The notes below the pieces were generated by a model. It made no database searches, was not told the origin of the DNA, and saw nothing but the letters and a program-made list of their open reading frames with translations. Below are positions 1-6,734 of a stretch of 16,465 nucleotides of DNA, in pieces. Source of the DNA: an uncultured Collinsella sp. (GTDB lineage Bacteria > Actinomycetota > Coriobacteriia > Coriobacteriales > Coriobacteriaceae); the NCBI GenBank assembly GCA_958445895.1, contig CAUCTV010000027.1, positions 1 to 16,465 on the forward strand, given 5' to 3'. How positions within the stretch are numbered: position 1 is the stretch's first letter; each line of letters starts with the position of its first letter. The position numbers and the translations under genes are program-made.

Positions 1-176
1 GCGGACATATCGAGCTCGTTGGCGGCGACGATGGAGTCGACACCGTTGCGCAGCGCTGCGGCCATGGCGCGCACGGCCTCCTGGCGCTGCTCGTCGCTCG
101 CCGTGGCAAGCGAGGCCGACGCTGCCTTAGCGGCAACGGCAAGATCGTGGACATACGTGGCTATATCGACCGACAT
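1..176 (-). CDS. proA: Glutamate-5-semialdehyde dehydrogenase (gamma-glutamyl phosphate reductase), N-terminal fragment
   Basis: Only the first 58 codons are in the window; the gene runs off the left edge. The translation starts MSVDIATYVHDLAVAAKAAS and continues with an Ala-rich helix and the pattern MAAALRNGVDSIVAANELDM. This matches the N-terminus of the ProA family (helix, then MA-AL, then I-AAN--D). ProA reduces glutamyl-5-phosphate to glutamate-5-semialdehyde with NADPH, the second step of proline synthesis, in the cytoplasm. The ATG at 174-176 is preceded on the minus strand by AGGAG (189-193) at good spacing. proB lies on the same strand but about 1.7 kb upstream, with a divergently oriented iminopeptidase between them, so proA needs its own promoter in the 112-bp gap to that gene. 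Only the N-terminus is visible, so the catalytic Cys cannot be checked. Confidence 0.8.
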   Translation of the reverse strand, partial: MSVDIATYVHDLAVAAKAASASLATASDEQRQEAVRAMAAALRNGVDSIVAANELDMS

Positions 177-244
177 GGGCGGCCCTTTCTCCTAGAAGTT
201 TGCAACCATGGTAGCCGATTTGCGCATGGCCTCGCCCGCGGCGG

Positions 245-250
245 TAGAAT
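245..250 (+). promoter_or_regulatory. Possible -10 box for the iminopeptidase gene
   Basis: TAGAAT at 245-250 lies 38 nt before the ATG. A poor -35 (TTGCGC, 220-225) sits 19 nt upstream. The gap is shared with the divergent proA gene; no convincing promoter was seen for proA itself. Weak call. Confidence 0.25.
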
Positions 251-288
251 TGGTCAACCCGAAACACCGCAACGAACGGAAGACTCAC

Positions 289-1707
289 ATGGCCCTCATC
301 ACTTCGTACCACGTCCCCGGCCTGTATGTCGAGGACCACAGCATCGACGTCCCCCTCGACTGGCGCGGCCTGGAGCCGATGCTCCTGGCCGTCGGCAGCA
401 CCATGCGCCGCGGCGCCATGCCGGCGCCCATCGCAGGTGCGCCCGAGAGCATCAAGCTCTTCTACCGTGTGGTTTGCGCGCCCGACCGCATCAACGACGA
501 TCTGCCACTGCTCCTGTTTTTGCAGGGCGGCCCCGGCGGCGAGAGCCCGCGTCCGCTGTCACCCACAAGCGACGGCTGGATCGAGGAGGCCGTCAAGCAC
601 TTCCGCGTCGTCCTGCCCGACCAGCGCGGCACCGGACGCAGCAGCTGTGTAGACGGACGCACGATTGCCGCACTGGGCGAGCGTGCCGAGGCAGCCGGCG
701 CCGATGCGGACCGCTCGCAGGCGGACTTCCTCAAGCGCCACCTCGCCAGCTCCATCGTGCGCGATTTTGAGTACCTGCGCCTGGTGGGCTTTGGCGGCAG
801 GCCCTGGGTCACGCTCGGGCAGAGCTACGGCGGCTTTTTGACGCTGAGCTACCTGTCGCTCTTCCCCGAGGGCGTGGCGGCAAGCTTTACCTGCGGCGGC
901 ATCCCCCACGTACCGGCGAGCGCAAGCGAGGTCTACGCGCACACCTTCCCGCGCATGGCTGCCAAGACGCAGCAGTATTACAACCGCTACCCCGCCGACG
1001 TCGAGCGCGTGGCGGCCCTGGCAGATGCCCTCGAGGAGCAAAAGCCCGTGCTACCCGACGGCTCGCCGATGACGGTCGAACGCCTGCAGCTCATGGGCAG
1101 CGACTTTGGCATGAAGCCGAGCTTTGAGCGCATGCATTGGATTATCGATCATGCTTTTGTTGACGGCGACGGCACGCTGGCCTGCGGCGCCTCGGTATCC
1201 GACAGCTTTTTGATGCGCGCCTTCGAGCGCACCAACACGCGCACGAATCCGCTGTACTGGACGCTTCAGGAGTTCATCTACGCCGACGGCGACACCATGC
1301 CCATTCGCTGGGCCGCGGCAGAAGAGAAGGCCCATCGTGCCGAGTTCGACACGCTCACGCGACCGCTCATGTTTACCGGCGAGGCCATGTTCCCGTGGAT
1401 GTTTGAGCAGATGCCCGAACTTAAGCCCTTCAAGCCGGCGATGGATCTGCTTATGGAAGACACAAGCTGGGACAAGATCTACGACCCGCAGCGCCTGGCG
1501 TGCAACGAGGTGCCCCTGCAGGCCGCGGTGTACTTCGATGACATGTACGTGGACTCGGGCATGCAGCTCGATACGCTCAGCCGCGTGGGCAACTCGCATG
1601 CCTGGGTGACCAACGAGTTCGAGCACGACGGCTTGCACGGCAGCGTGGTGTTCAAGCACCTCTTCGACGAAGCCCTCAACCGCGGAGACCTGCGCCAGAT
1701 CTTCTAG
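289..1707 (+). CDS. pip: Proline iminopeptidase (prolyl aminopeptidase), alpha/beta hydrolase, peptidase family S33
   Basis: This 472-residue cytosolic alpha/beta hydrolase is predicted to remove N-terminal proline from peptides. Visible motifs are the oxyanion-hole loop QGGPGG (residues 79-84), DQRGTGRS (111-118), the nucleophile elbow GQSYGG with Ser179, a C-terminal EHDGLH with the likely catalytic His446, and an acidic DDMYVD stretch (417-422) that probably supplies the catalytic Asp. The length and the large inserted cap region fit the long PIP type (about 430-470 aa) rather than the 310-aa type. The open frame extends upstream to 208, but the ATG at 289 is preferred: the family-like sequence begins there and GGAAG lies just upstream. 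There is no signal peptide. The gene is opposite to, and sits between, proA and proB, so it would recycle proline where the neighbours make it. Substrate specificity is inferred from family only; related S33 enzymes can have other substrates. Confidence 0.85.
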   Translation: MALITSYHVPGLYVEDHSIDVPLDWRGLEPMLLAVGSTMRRGAMPAPIAGAPESIKLFYRVVCAPDRINDDLPLLLFLQGGPGGESPRPLSPTSDGWIEEAVKHFRVVLPDQRGTGRSSCVDGRTIAALGERAEAAGADADRSQADFLKRHLASSIVRDFEYLRLVGFGGRPWVTLGQSYGGFLTLSYLSLFPEGVAASFTCGGIPHVPASASEVYAHTFPRMAAKTQQYYNRYPADVERVAALADALEEQKPVLPDGSPMTVERLQLMGSDFGMKPSFERMHWIIDHAFVDGDGTLACGASVSDSFLMRAFERTNTRTNPLYWTLQEFIYADGDTMPIRWAAAEEKAHRAEFDTLTRPLMFTGEAMFPWMFEQMPELKPFKPAMDLLMEDTSWDKIYDPQRLACNEVPLQAAVYFDDMYVDSGMQLDTLSRVGNSHAWVTNEFEHDGLHGSVVFKHLFDEALNRGDLRQIF

Positions 1708-1714
1708 CAAAGGA

Positions 1715-1762
1715 GTGTCCCCGTCTGCCGGCACAATAGGAACGTCCCCAAGTGCCGGCAAC
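1715..1762. repeat. 27-bp-period TGCCGGCA repeat, copy 1
   Basis: The 8-bp palindrome TGCCGGCA occurs at 1726-1733 and 1753-1760, exactly 27 bp apart. AATAGGAACGTCCCCAAG lies between them and TGTCCCCG lies before the first. It begins just after the iminopeptidase stop codon. The same element, with an extra unit, occurs at 14486-14561 upstream of the flippase gene, including the AAGGAG-G-CCCCG lead-in. No coding sense was found; it looks like a dispersed genomic repeat. Confidence 0.75.
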
Positions 1763-1793
1763 GACAATGCCGCTGGTAGAGGACAGAAAGCGA

Positions 1794-1891
1794 AAACGCC
1801 CCTAAGCGAGCAAGGTGACGTGAAAGAGGAGGGCATTGACCTTTTGGTCATGCCCGACGATTGAACGTCAGATTGCCGCTTAGGGGCGTTT
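1794..1891. terminator. Long nested foldback between convergent genes, possible bidirectional terminator
   Basis: The outer arms are a perfect 15-bp inverted repeat (AAACGCCCCTAAGCG, 1794-1808; its complement, 1877-1891). Inside are GCAA/TTGC (1810-1813, 1873-1876), TGACGT/ACGTCA (1816-1821, 1865-1870), and an apical hairpin GGGCA-T-TGACC, TTTT loop, GGTCATGCCC (1831-1855). Together they fold into one 98-nt rod. It lies between the stop codons of the iminopeptidase (+) and proB (-). Read on the minus strand it ends in GGGGCGTTTTCG, and on the plus strand in GGGGCGTTTG, so termination is plausible, more so for proB. It is much longer than a usual terminator and could instead be a mobile foldback element or a structured RNA. 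Confidence 0.6.
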
Positions 1892-1905
1892 GCAGCGTCA
1901 ATTGG

Positions 1906-3033
1906 TTAGGCGAACACTATCAAGTTGTCCCTATGGATCGCGGGCTTCTCGGCCAGGTCTGCGAGCAGGCGGTTGCTGGCAATCTGGTCCTGGCGGCGGC
2001 CGGCTGCAAGCTCCAGCACGTCCGAATCGGCCTCGGCGATACCACGGGCGACAACCATGCCGCTCGGGTCGCACACGTCGAGCACATCGCCCTCGGCAAA
2101 CTGGCCATCGACCTCGCGAATACCCACCGCGAGCAGCGACGATCCGCGGCTGACCAGCGCCTTCGCGGCGCCATCATCGACCGTCACCGAGCCATGCGCC
2201 TTGTCACCCAGTGCGATCCACAACTTGCGCGGCGCAATGTCCAGGCGCTCCGCCGGCGGATCGAACAGCGTACCCACGCTCTCGCCGCGGGCCAGACGCA
2301 CGAGCGCATCGGGCTCCTCGCCCGAGCAAATCACGCTTTGAATGCCCGCCGTCATGAGAATGCGGCTCGCGCGAATCTTGGTGATCATGCCGCCCGTACC
2401 CACCGATGTGGAAGAATCGCCCGCCGAGGCGATAATCTTGGCATCGATCTTATGCACGACCGGGATAAACTCGGCCGTCGGATCCTCATGCGGATTGGCG
2501 GTGTAGAGGCCATCGATGTCCGAGAGCGTCACGCACAGATCGGCAGAAACCAGGCAGCTCACAAGCGCCGCCAGCGTGTCGTTGTCGCCGAACTTGATCT
2601 CATCGACGGTAACGGTGTCGTTCTCGTTGACGACCGGCACCACGCCCAGCTCCACCAGGCGCAGCAGGGCGTCGCGCGCGTGCAGGTAGGACGTGCGGCG
2701 CGCCGTGTCGTGACGCGTGAGCAGCACGAGCGAGGTGAGCAGGTCGCGCGCATGGAACTCCTCGTCGTAGGCCGACGAGATGATGCACTGACCGGCCGAG
2801 GCGCAGGCCTGCAGGCTCGGCAGGTCACCGACCGGCTTGCGGTCGAAGCCCAGCACGGGATAGCCGCAGGCAATGGCACCCGAGCTCACCACGACCAGGC
2901 GCCAGCCAAGCTCGCGCAGCGCTGCGGCCTGGTCGGCAAGCCCGCCGATAAAGGCGCGGTTGACCTTGCCGTCGGCGCCCACCACCGTGGACGAACCGAT
3001 CTTTACCACCATCGTTTTATAAGAAGTCGTCAT
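1906..3033 (-). CDS. proB: Glutamate 5-kinase
   Basis: ProB phosphorylates L-glutamate with ATP to glutamyl-5-phosphate, the first and usually proline-inhibited step of proline synthesis. The 375 residues contain the amino-acid-kinase fold: VVKIGSST (residues 9-16), SSGAIACG (50-57), NENDTVTVDEIKFGDND (136-152, glutamate-binding region), SDIDGLYT (171-178) and GTGGMITK (212-219). A C-terminal PUA-like domain runs from about residue 280. Length matches two-domain ProB proteins. The ATG at 3033 has no clear Shine-Dalgarno sequence and an in-frame stop lies just upstream. It is still preferred because it gives the usual few residues before VVKIGSS; an internal ATG at 3012 is the alternative. pncB lies 103 bp upstream on the same strand, with a palindromic repeat between them. 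proA is separated from it by the iminopeptidase gene. Confidence 0.95.
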   Translation of the reverse strand: MTTSYKTMVVKIGSSTVVGADGKVNRAFIGGLADQAAALRELGWRLVVVSSGAIACGYPVLGFDRKPVGDLPSLQACASAGQCIISSAYDEEFHARDLLTSLVLLTRHDTARRTSYLHARDALLRLVELGVVPVVNENDTVTVDEIKFGDNDTLAALVSCLVSADLCVTLSDIDGLYTANPHEDPTAEFIPVVHKIDAKIIASAGDSSTSVGTGGMITKIRASRILMTAGIQSVICSGEEPDALVRLARGESVGTLFDPPAERLDIAPRKLWIALGDKAHGSVTVDDGAAKALVSRGSSLLAVGIREVDGQFAEGDVLDVCDPSGMVVARGIAEADSDVLELAAGRRQDQIASNRLLADLAEKPAIHRDNLIVFA

Positions 3034-3104
3034 ACGTCAAACCAATCGAATGTCGAGCGTTCGGGCGAGCTGGGGCAGTCGGGGCGCCTGGTGCGGAACG
3101 GACG

Positions 3105-3143
3105 AAAATGATCCGTTTTCCTCCGTCCCCTTCGGATCATTTT
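3105..3143. repeat. Palindromic repeat AAAATGATCCG with CCGTCCCC core
   Basis: Perfect 11-bp inverted repeat: AAAATGATCCG (3105-3115) and CGGATCATTTT (3133-3143), with a 17-nt loop containing TCCTCCGTCCCC. It lies in the pncB-proB gap. Read on the minus strand the stem is followed by TTTTCG, so it could stop transcription from pncB. The AT-ended arms and GGGGAC-containing loop resemble the design of the CCACCAC palindromes at 9638, 10044, 11623 and 12583. Confidence 0.7.
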
Positions 3144-4642
3144 GCCCAGGGGAAGGCCGAAGCCGCAGCCATGTTCTTGCGCACGAGCTCGTCGCGCACC
3201 TGAGCCAGGCCCTGCTCCATGCCCACCACATAGGTCTGCGGGTACAGGAAGCGCTTGAAAGCTGCGTCCAGATGGTCAAGTGCCCAGGCGCAACGCTCGC
3301 GCGCGTCCTGGATGCTCTCACGCGGAGCCACCGCACTGCCATCGCGCACGATCGGCACCAGCAGCTCGCGATACTCAAGTTCGGACACGTCGGTCACCAG
3401 AGCGGCATCATTCACGGCCACGAGGGTATTGCCGCGCGCGGCGCCCTCCCCCGCCAGATGGTCCTCGTCGTAGATCATGTCGCAGACTGGGCCGCCAAAG
3501 CCGTCGTAATAACGGCGCACGCGTTGCACACCCGGGATCGTGCGCTTGTAGGGCTGCTCGGAGAGCTTGACCACCGGCGTCCACGGGTCCGTCTCACTCG
3601 CACGGCGGGCGGCGAGCTTGTACACGCCGCCCAGCGCCGGCTGGTCGTAGCAGGTCGCGAGCTTGGTGCCCACGCCAAAGCTATCGATAGGCGCGCCCTG
3701 GTCGAGCAGCGACTGAATCGTGTACTCATCCAAATCGTTAGAAACCGAGATCCCCACATAGGGCAGGCCCTCGGCATCAAAACGGCCGCGCACATACTTG
3801 GAGAGCTTGGCGAGGTCGCCGGAGTCGATGCGAATGGCCGACAGGCGCTCGCCCACCGCTTCCATCTCCTTGGCAACCGTAATGGCATGCTCGCAACCCT
3901 CGCGTACGTCGTAGGTGTCGATGAGCAGCGTGCAATTCTTGGGGCTCGACTTGGCAAAGGCGCGGAAGGCCTCGAGCTCGGAGTCGAAGCTCATGACCCA
4001 GCTGTGCGCATGCGTGCCAAAGACGGGAATACCGTAGCGGCGGCCGGCGAGCACATTGGACGTAGAGGAGCAGCCGGCAACGTAGCTCGCGCGCGCGACG
4101 GCCAGCCCGCCATCGGGACCCTGGGCGCGGCGCAGGCCAAACTCGGCAACGGGACGGCCGTCCGCCGCCAGCACCACGCGCGCCGTCTTGGTGGCGACAA
4201 GCGTCTGGAAGCCGACGATGTTGAGCAGCGCCGTTTCGAGCAGCTGGCACTCCAGCGCGGGACCGGTGACGCGAACCATGGGTTCGCGCGGAAAGACGAG
4301 CTCGCCCTCGGGGACGGCGTCGATGTTTACATGTGCATGAAAATCGCGCAGGTAGTCGAGGAATGCAGGCTTGAACATCGCACCGCCGGCCGGGGCCTGG
4401 AGTGAGGCGAGGTAGTCGATATCCTCGGGCGTAAAGCGCAGGTTCTCGACCAGCTCGGGCAGCTCGGCGGTGCCGCACATGACGGCATAGGCGCTGCCAA
4501 AGGGATGGTCGCGGTAAAACGCGGTAAAACAACCCTGCTCATTGGCCTTGCCGCTCTCCCACAGGCCCTGGGCCATAGTGAGCTCGTACAGATCGGTGAG
4601 CATTGCAATGTCGGTGGGATGCGAGATGTCGGTCAAAGCCAT
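3137..4642 (-). CDS. pncB: Nicotinate phosphoribosyltransferase
   Basis: The enzyme joins nicotinate to PRPP to give nicotinate mononucleotide, with ATP hydrolysis, in the Preiss-Handler route to NAD. The 501-residue protein has the family's opening MLTDLYELTMAQG (residues 14-26), the substrate-site stretch FGLRRAQG (168-175), GTHAHSW (209-215; contains the His region that is phosphorylated in the family), and, further on, LLIDTYD, RIDSGDL, SNDLDE and SFGVGTKLATCYDQPALGGVYKL. Length is typical. The ATG at 4642 has AAAGG upstream. Its last codons overlap the right arm of the palindromic repeat at 3105-3143. The coiled-coil gene lies 84 bp upstream on the same strand, so co-transcription is possible. 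Confidence 0.95.
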   Translation of the reverse strand: MALTDISHPTDIAMLTDLYELTMAQGLWESGKANEQGCFTAFYRDHPFGSAYAVMCGTAELPELVENLRFTPEDIDYLASLQAPAGGAMFKPAFLDYLRDFHAHVNIDAVPEGELVFPREPMVRVTGPALECQLLETALLNIVGFQTLVATKTARVVLAADGRPVAEFGLRRAQGPDGGLAVARASYVAGCSSTSNVLAGRRYGIPVFGTHAHSWVMSFDSELEAFRAFAKSSPKNCTLLIDTYDVREGCEHAITVAKEMEAVGERLSAIRIDSGDLAKLSKYVRGRFDAEGLPYVGISVSNDLDEYTIQSLLDQGAPIDSFGVGTKLATCYDQPALGGVYKLAARRASETDPWTPVVKLSEQPYKRTIPGVQRVRRYYDGFGGPVCDMIYDEDHLAGEGAARGNTLVAVNDAALVTDVSELEYRELLVPIVRDGSAVAPRESIQDARERCAWALDHLDAAFKRFLYPQTYVVGMEQGLAQVRDELVRKNMAAASAFPWAK

Positions 4643-4726
4643 GGGGCGACCTTTCGGATGCGTTGTGCAGAGGTTGAGGGTTGGAAAAGGGCAGAGTGTT
4701 CGGGCATGGCACCCAGCGCGAATGGG

Positions 4727-5167
4727 CTAGAGCAGGCCCATGCTGGTCAGGATCGTGTAGCCCATAAAGATGACAAACGCGATGAGGGCAAGGACAATGA
4801 TGATTTTTTGAGCCGGCGCCATGCCAGGGATCTCGTTCTCGCCCGTAGGCTCCTTGGAGGTAACCATGCGCTGGGCAAAGGTCATCTCGTCACGGCTCGG
4901 CTTGGGCTCGACGGACTTGGAACGAGCGACCTTTTTAGGCTGAGGTTTAGGTGCGGTGGGCGCGGGCTTCGCGGCGGCGGGCTTGGGCGCGGGGGCGACG
5001 TTCGCGGCGGCCTCCTCGGCCTTCTCGCGCTCGGCACGCAGGGCGGCCAGCTCCTCACGCTCGCGGCGTGCCTCTTCCTGGGCCTCGCGACGAGCTTTCT
5101 CGGCGCGGAGCTCTTCCAACTCGGCGCGTTCCTCGGCAGACAGTGGTTGGGACTCAAGCTTGGCCAT
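4727..5167 (-). CDS. Small coiled-coil protein with Pro/Ala/Lys linker and C-terminal membrane anchor, function unknown
   Basis: I do not recognise a named family. The 146 residues divide into a highly charged Glu/Arg/Ala helix likely to form a coiled coil (about 9-55), a Pro/Ala/Lys-rich linker (56-92), a short polar segment (93-118), and one hydrophobic helix IIIVLALIAFVIFMGYTIL (122-140) followed by only six residues. This suggests a tail-anchored or single-pass membrane protein with its bulk in the cytoplasm. The ATG at 5167 is chosen because GAAAGGG precedes it; an extension to 5203 would run into the T-tract of the tRNA terminator. It lies directly downstream of tRNA-Ala and upstream of pncB on the same strand. 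Low-complexity composition makes distant similarity unreliable. Confidence 0.75.
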   Translation of the reverse strand: MAKLESQPLSAEERAELEELRAEKARREAQEEARREREELAALRAEREKAEEAAANVAPAPKPAAAKPAPTAPKPQPKKVARSKSVEPKPSRDEMTFAQRMVTSKEPTGENEIPGMAPAQKIIIVLALIAFVIFMGYTILTSMGLL

Positions 5168-5187
5168 GGTACAGCCCTTTCTTTTAA

Positions 5188-5217
5188 AAAAAGCCGCCGA
5201 CACAATGTCAGCGGCTT
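5188..5217 (-). terminator. Intrinsic terminator of tRNA-Ala
   Basis: On the minus strand AAGCCGCTGACA pairs with TGTCGGCGGCTT (12 positions, one mismatch, 3-nt loop) and is followed by a run of seven or more T. It starts about 15 nt after the tRNA 3' end and lies just upstream of the ribosome binding site of the coiled-coil gene, so some read-through into that gene is possible. Confidence 0.85.
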
Positions 5218-5231
5218 ATCAAATCCAAGGG

Positions 5232-5304
5232 TGGAGACGAAGGGAGTCGAACCCTCGGCCTCTGCCATGCGACGGCAGCGCTCTCCCAACTGAGCTACGT
5301 CCCC
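5232..5304 (-). tRNA. tRNA-Ala (anticodon CGC)
   Basis: A full 73-nt cloverleaf reads on the minus strand. The acceptor GGGGACG pairs with CGTCTCC, giving the G3:U70 wobble that identifies alanine tRNAs. D stem GCTC/GAGC, anticodon stem CTGCC/GGCAG with loop GTCGCAT (anticodon CGC, reading GCG codons), variable loop AGGCC, and T arm GAGGG-TTCGACT-CCCTT follow. The discriminator base is A. The CCA end is not encoded (CCC follows the discriminator). It has its own promoter and terminator. Confidence 0.96.
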
Positions 5305-5317
5305 AGGACAAGTTGAT

Positions 5318-5345
5318 ATTTTACCTACGGCTCGCCAACTGTCAA
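5318..5345 (-). promoter_or_regulatory. Promoter of tRNA-Ala
   Basis: On the minus strand a perfect -35 TTGACA (5345-5340), a 16-nt spacer and -10 TAAAAT (5323-5318) lie so that transcription would start about 6-8 nt before the tRNA 5' end. This is the clearest sigma70-type promoter in the window. Confidence 0.85.
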
Positions 5346-5357
5346 CGCCCAATACCC

Positions 5358-5461
5358 AGTCTTTTTGGGACGCGGCTGTTTTAGCTACCCCGACAGACAA
5401 CGCGAACGGTTTGGTCGAACAGCGGCAGGGGTAGCTAAAACAGCCCCGTCCCAAAAAGACT
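5358..5461. repeat. Large inverted repeat with 34-bp arms
   Basis: The arm at 5358-5391 begins AGTCTTTTTGGGACG and ends TTTTAGCTACCCC. It is the reverse complement of 5428-5461 with a single mismatch over 34 bp. The loop is 36 nt (5392-5427). It fills the gap between the convergent end of the radical SAM gene and the tRNA promoter. No T-run follows on either strand, so it is not a standard terminator. A partial CTCGTCCCA follows at 5472-5480. It most resembles a miniature foldback element. Confidence 0.8.
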
Positions 5462-5483
5462 ACTCAAAGAGCCTCGTCCCAGA

Positions 5484-6428
5484 TTAGCTGGTTTGAGCAC
5501 TAGTAAGAACACCGGTGGTATCGAACGCCGGGGTAAAGCTCTCGTCTACCGCGCCGCCTTCTTGCCAAAACATCGTCGTAAAGCCCAGGTCGTCGGCATG
5601 GTCGAGCACCTGCTCGTACTCCTCGCGCGTCACGGCGCGCGCCAGGTCGCCGCCTTGTTCGCGCATGAGGGCATTGGGCGTGTACTGGTTCATGACCGAG
5701 ATCGGCACGTCGCCCACCGTCTGCCACACCAGGTCCAACACGCGGCACGAATCGTCCGCATGCCCCGGCAGCACCAGATGACGCACGATTATGCCGCGCC
5801 TCATGAGCCCGTCCTCGTCTACCAGCTCTCCCCCGCGGCGCTCAATCTCGCGCGCCATCTGGGCCAGACCCGACACGGCCACGCGCGGGTAGTCCTTAAT
5901 ATGAGAAAGCGACTGAGCAAGCCCGGCATCGGCATATTTAAAGTCCGTAAGCCACACGTCGACAAGGTCGCCCAGCGCCGCCACGGCACTCGCGCGCTCG
6001 TAACCACTCGTGTTGTAGACAATTGGGATGACCAACCCGCGCGTCCGTGCCGCGGCAATCGCGGCAGGCAACAGGTGCGCATAGTGCGTCGCCGTCACCA
6101 GGTTGATGTTATTGGCGCCCTGGTCCTGCAGCTCCAGCATAATCTCGACCAAACGCTCGGGCAAAATCTCAAGACCGAAATTGCCCGTCGAGATCTCGTG
6201 GTTTTGGCAGTAGATACATTTGAGCGAACAGCCGCTAAAGAAAATCGTACCCGAGCCGGCCTCGCCCGAAATGGGCGGCTCCTCCCACATATGGAGCGCC
6301 GCGCGGGCGACCTTAAGCGTGTTGTCGGCGCCGCACACGCCACGCGCGCCCTCGTCGCGCGCCGCACCGCAACGGCGCGGACACAAATGGCAGGCGGGCG
6401 AAAAAAGTTCGGTCAACGACGTCGGCAT
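5484..6428 (-). CDS. Radical SAM protein of the PflX (COG1313) type
   Basis: The 314-residue protein carries the radical SAM signature C-x3-C-x2-C (GCSLKCIYCQN; Cys67, Cys71, Cys74) for the 4Fe-4S cluster that cleaves S-adenosylmethionine. It also has an N-terminal cysteine set CHLC-PRRC...GVCG (Cys13, 16, 20, 32) that could hold a second metal site. Sequence such as RAALHMWEEPPISG, GTIFFSGC and NINLVTATHY is typical of PflX, a relative of the pyruvate formate-lyase activating enzyme. The substrate is unknown, and no glycyl radical enzyme lies in the window. The ATG at 6428 is preferred over a TTG five codons upstream because GGAG lies 9 nt before it and overlaps the TTG. It is probably expressed only usefully under anoxia, since such enzymes are oxygen-sensitive (family knowledge). 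Confidence 0.88.
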   Translation of the reverse strand: MPTSLTELFSPACHLCPRRCGAARDEGARGVCGADNTLKVARAALHMWEEPPISGEAGSGTIFFSGCSLKCIYCQNHEISTGNFGLEILPERLVEIMLELQDQGANNINLVTATHYAHLLPAAIAAARTRGLVIPIVYNTSGYERASAVAALGDLVDVWLTDFKYADAGLAQSLSHIKDYPRVAVSGLAQMAREIERRGGELVDEDGLMRRGIIVRHLVLPGHADDSCRVLDLVWQTVGDVPISVMNQYTPNALMREQGGDLARAVTREEYEQVLDHADDLGFTTMFWQEGGAVDESFTPAFDTTGVLTSAQTS

Positions 6429-6510
6429 AAAAACATGCTCCAAAACAATGATTCAGCAGCTCAAACGTAAAGGGACCAACCGCACAGACGGCTCGAGCCC
6501 AAGGCGCCGT

Positions 6511-6540
6511 AATCGTCCGACACGATTTTTGTAATGTCAA
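6511..6540 (-). promoter_or_regulatory. Possible promoter and operator for the radical SAM gene
   Basis: On the minus strand a perfect -35 TTGACA (6540-6535) is followed after 17 nt by a weak -10 (GACGAT, 6517-6512). The inverted repeat AATCGT-CCGAC-ACGATT (6511-6527) covers this -10, a position where a repressor could act. The -35 is strong and the -10 weak, so the call is moderate. Confidence 0.4.
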
Positions 6541-6565
6541 GACTGGAATCGATAAAGTGCCGCTT

Positions 6566-6722
6566 TATGATGTAGGTATTCCGCCCCCCGCGGAGCAACT
6601 GGGTGAACCGTCGCGTTTATTTAGGGAGCCCACACAGTCGTACCTAGTACAGGTATCCTTCGTTGTTAAGGACGCTGGAACAGTCGATGAGGGCACCCAC
6701 CTGTTTTAGGTGGGTTCATTTT
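6566..6722 (+). ncRNA. Probable structured non-coding RNA, tentatively 6S RNA
   Basis: TATGAT (6566-6571) is a good -10, with a poor -35 (CTGGAA, 6543-6548) 17 nt upstream. From about 6578 the sequence forms a chain of hairpins: TCCGC/GCGGA (around 6580-6594), TACCT/AGGTA (6641-6655), TCCTT/AAGGA (6656-6672), CTG-GAA-CAG (6675-6683), then a terminator. The single-stranded middle contains CTGGGTGAACCG and GTTTATTTAGGGAGCCCACA, which looks to me like the conserved part of 6S RNAs, the regulators that bind sigma70 RNA polymerase. That resemblance is from memory, and the long paired rod of 6S was not demonstrated. An independent transcript is better supported than its identity. A cis-acting leader is less likely because the terminator is followed by 230 bp without a gene. 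Confidence 0.5.
6695..6722 (+). terminator. Intrinsic terminator of the candidate RNA
   Basis: Perfect 8-bp stem ACCCACCT (6695-6702) and AGGTGGGT (6708-6715) with loop GTTTT, followed by TCATTTTCG. Confidence 0.85.
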
Positions 6723-6734
6723 CGTAACGTGGGG

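Noticed and set aside
3010..3033. Leaderless proB start at the internal ATG 3012 with TATAAA just upstream
   Set aside because: The -35 spacing is wrong and the longer start matches the usual ProB N-terminus better; kept only as an alternative.
1861..3111. Long plus-strand open frame opposite proB (416 codons)
   Set aside because: It mirrors proB, has no family-like sequence and no ribosome site; long antisense frames are common in GC-rich genes.
3050..4405. Long plus-strand open frame opposite pncB (451 codons)
   Set aside because: Shadow of pncB; composition is Ala/Arg/His-rich with no recognisable domain.
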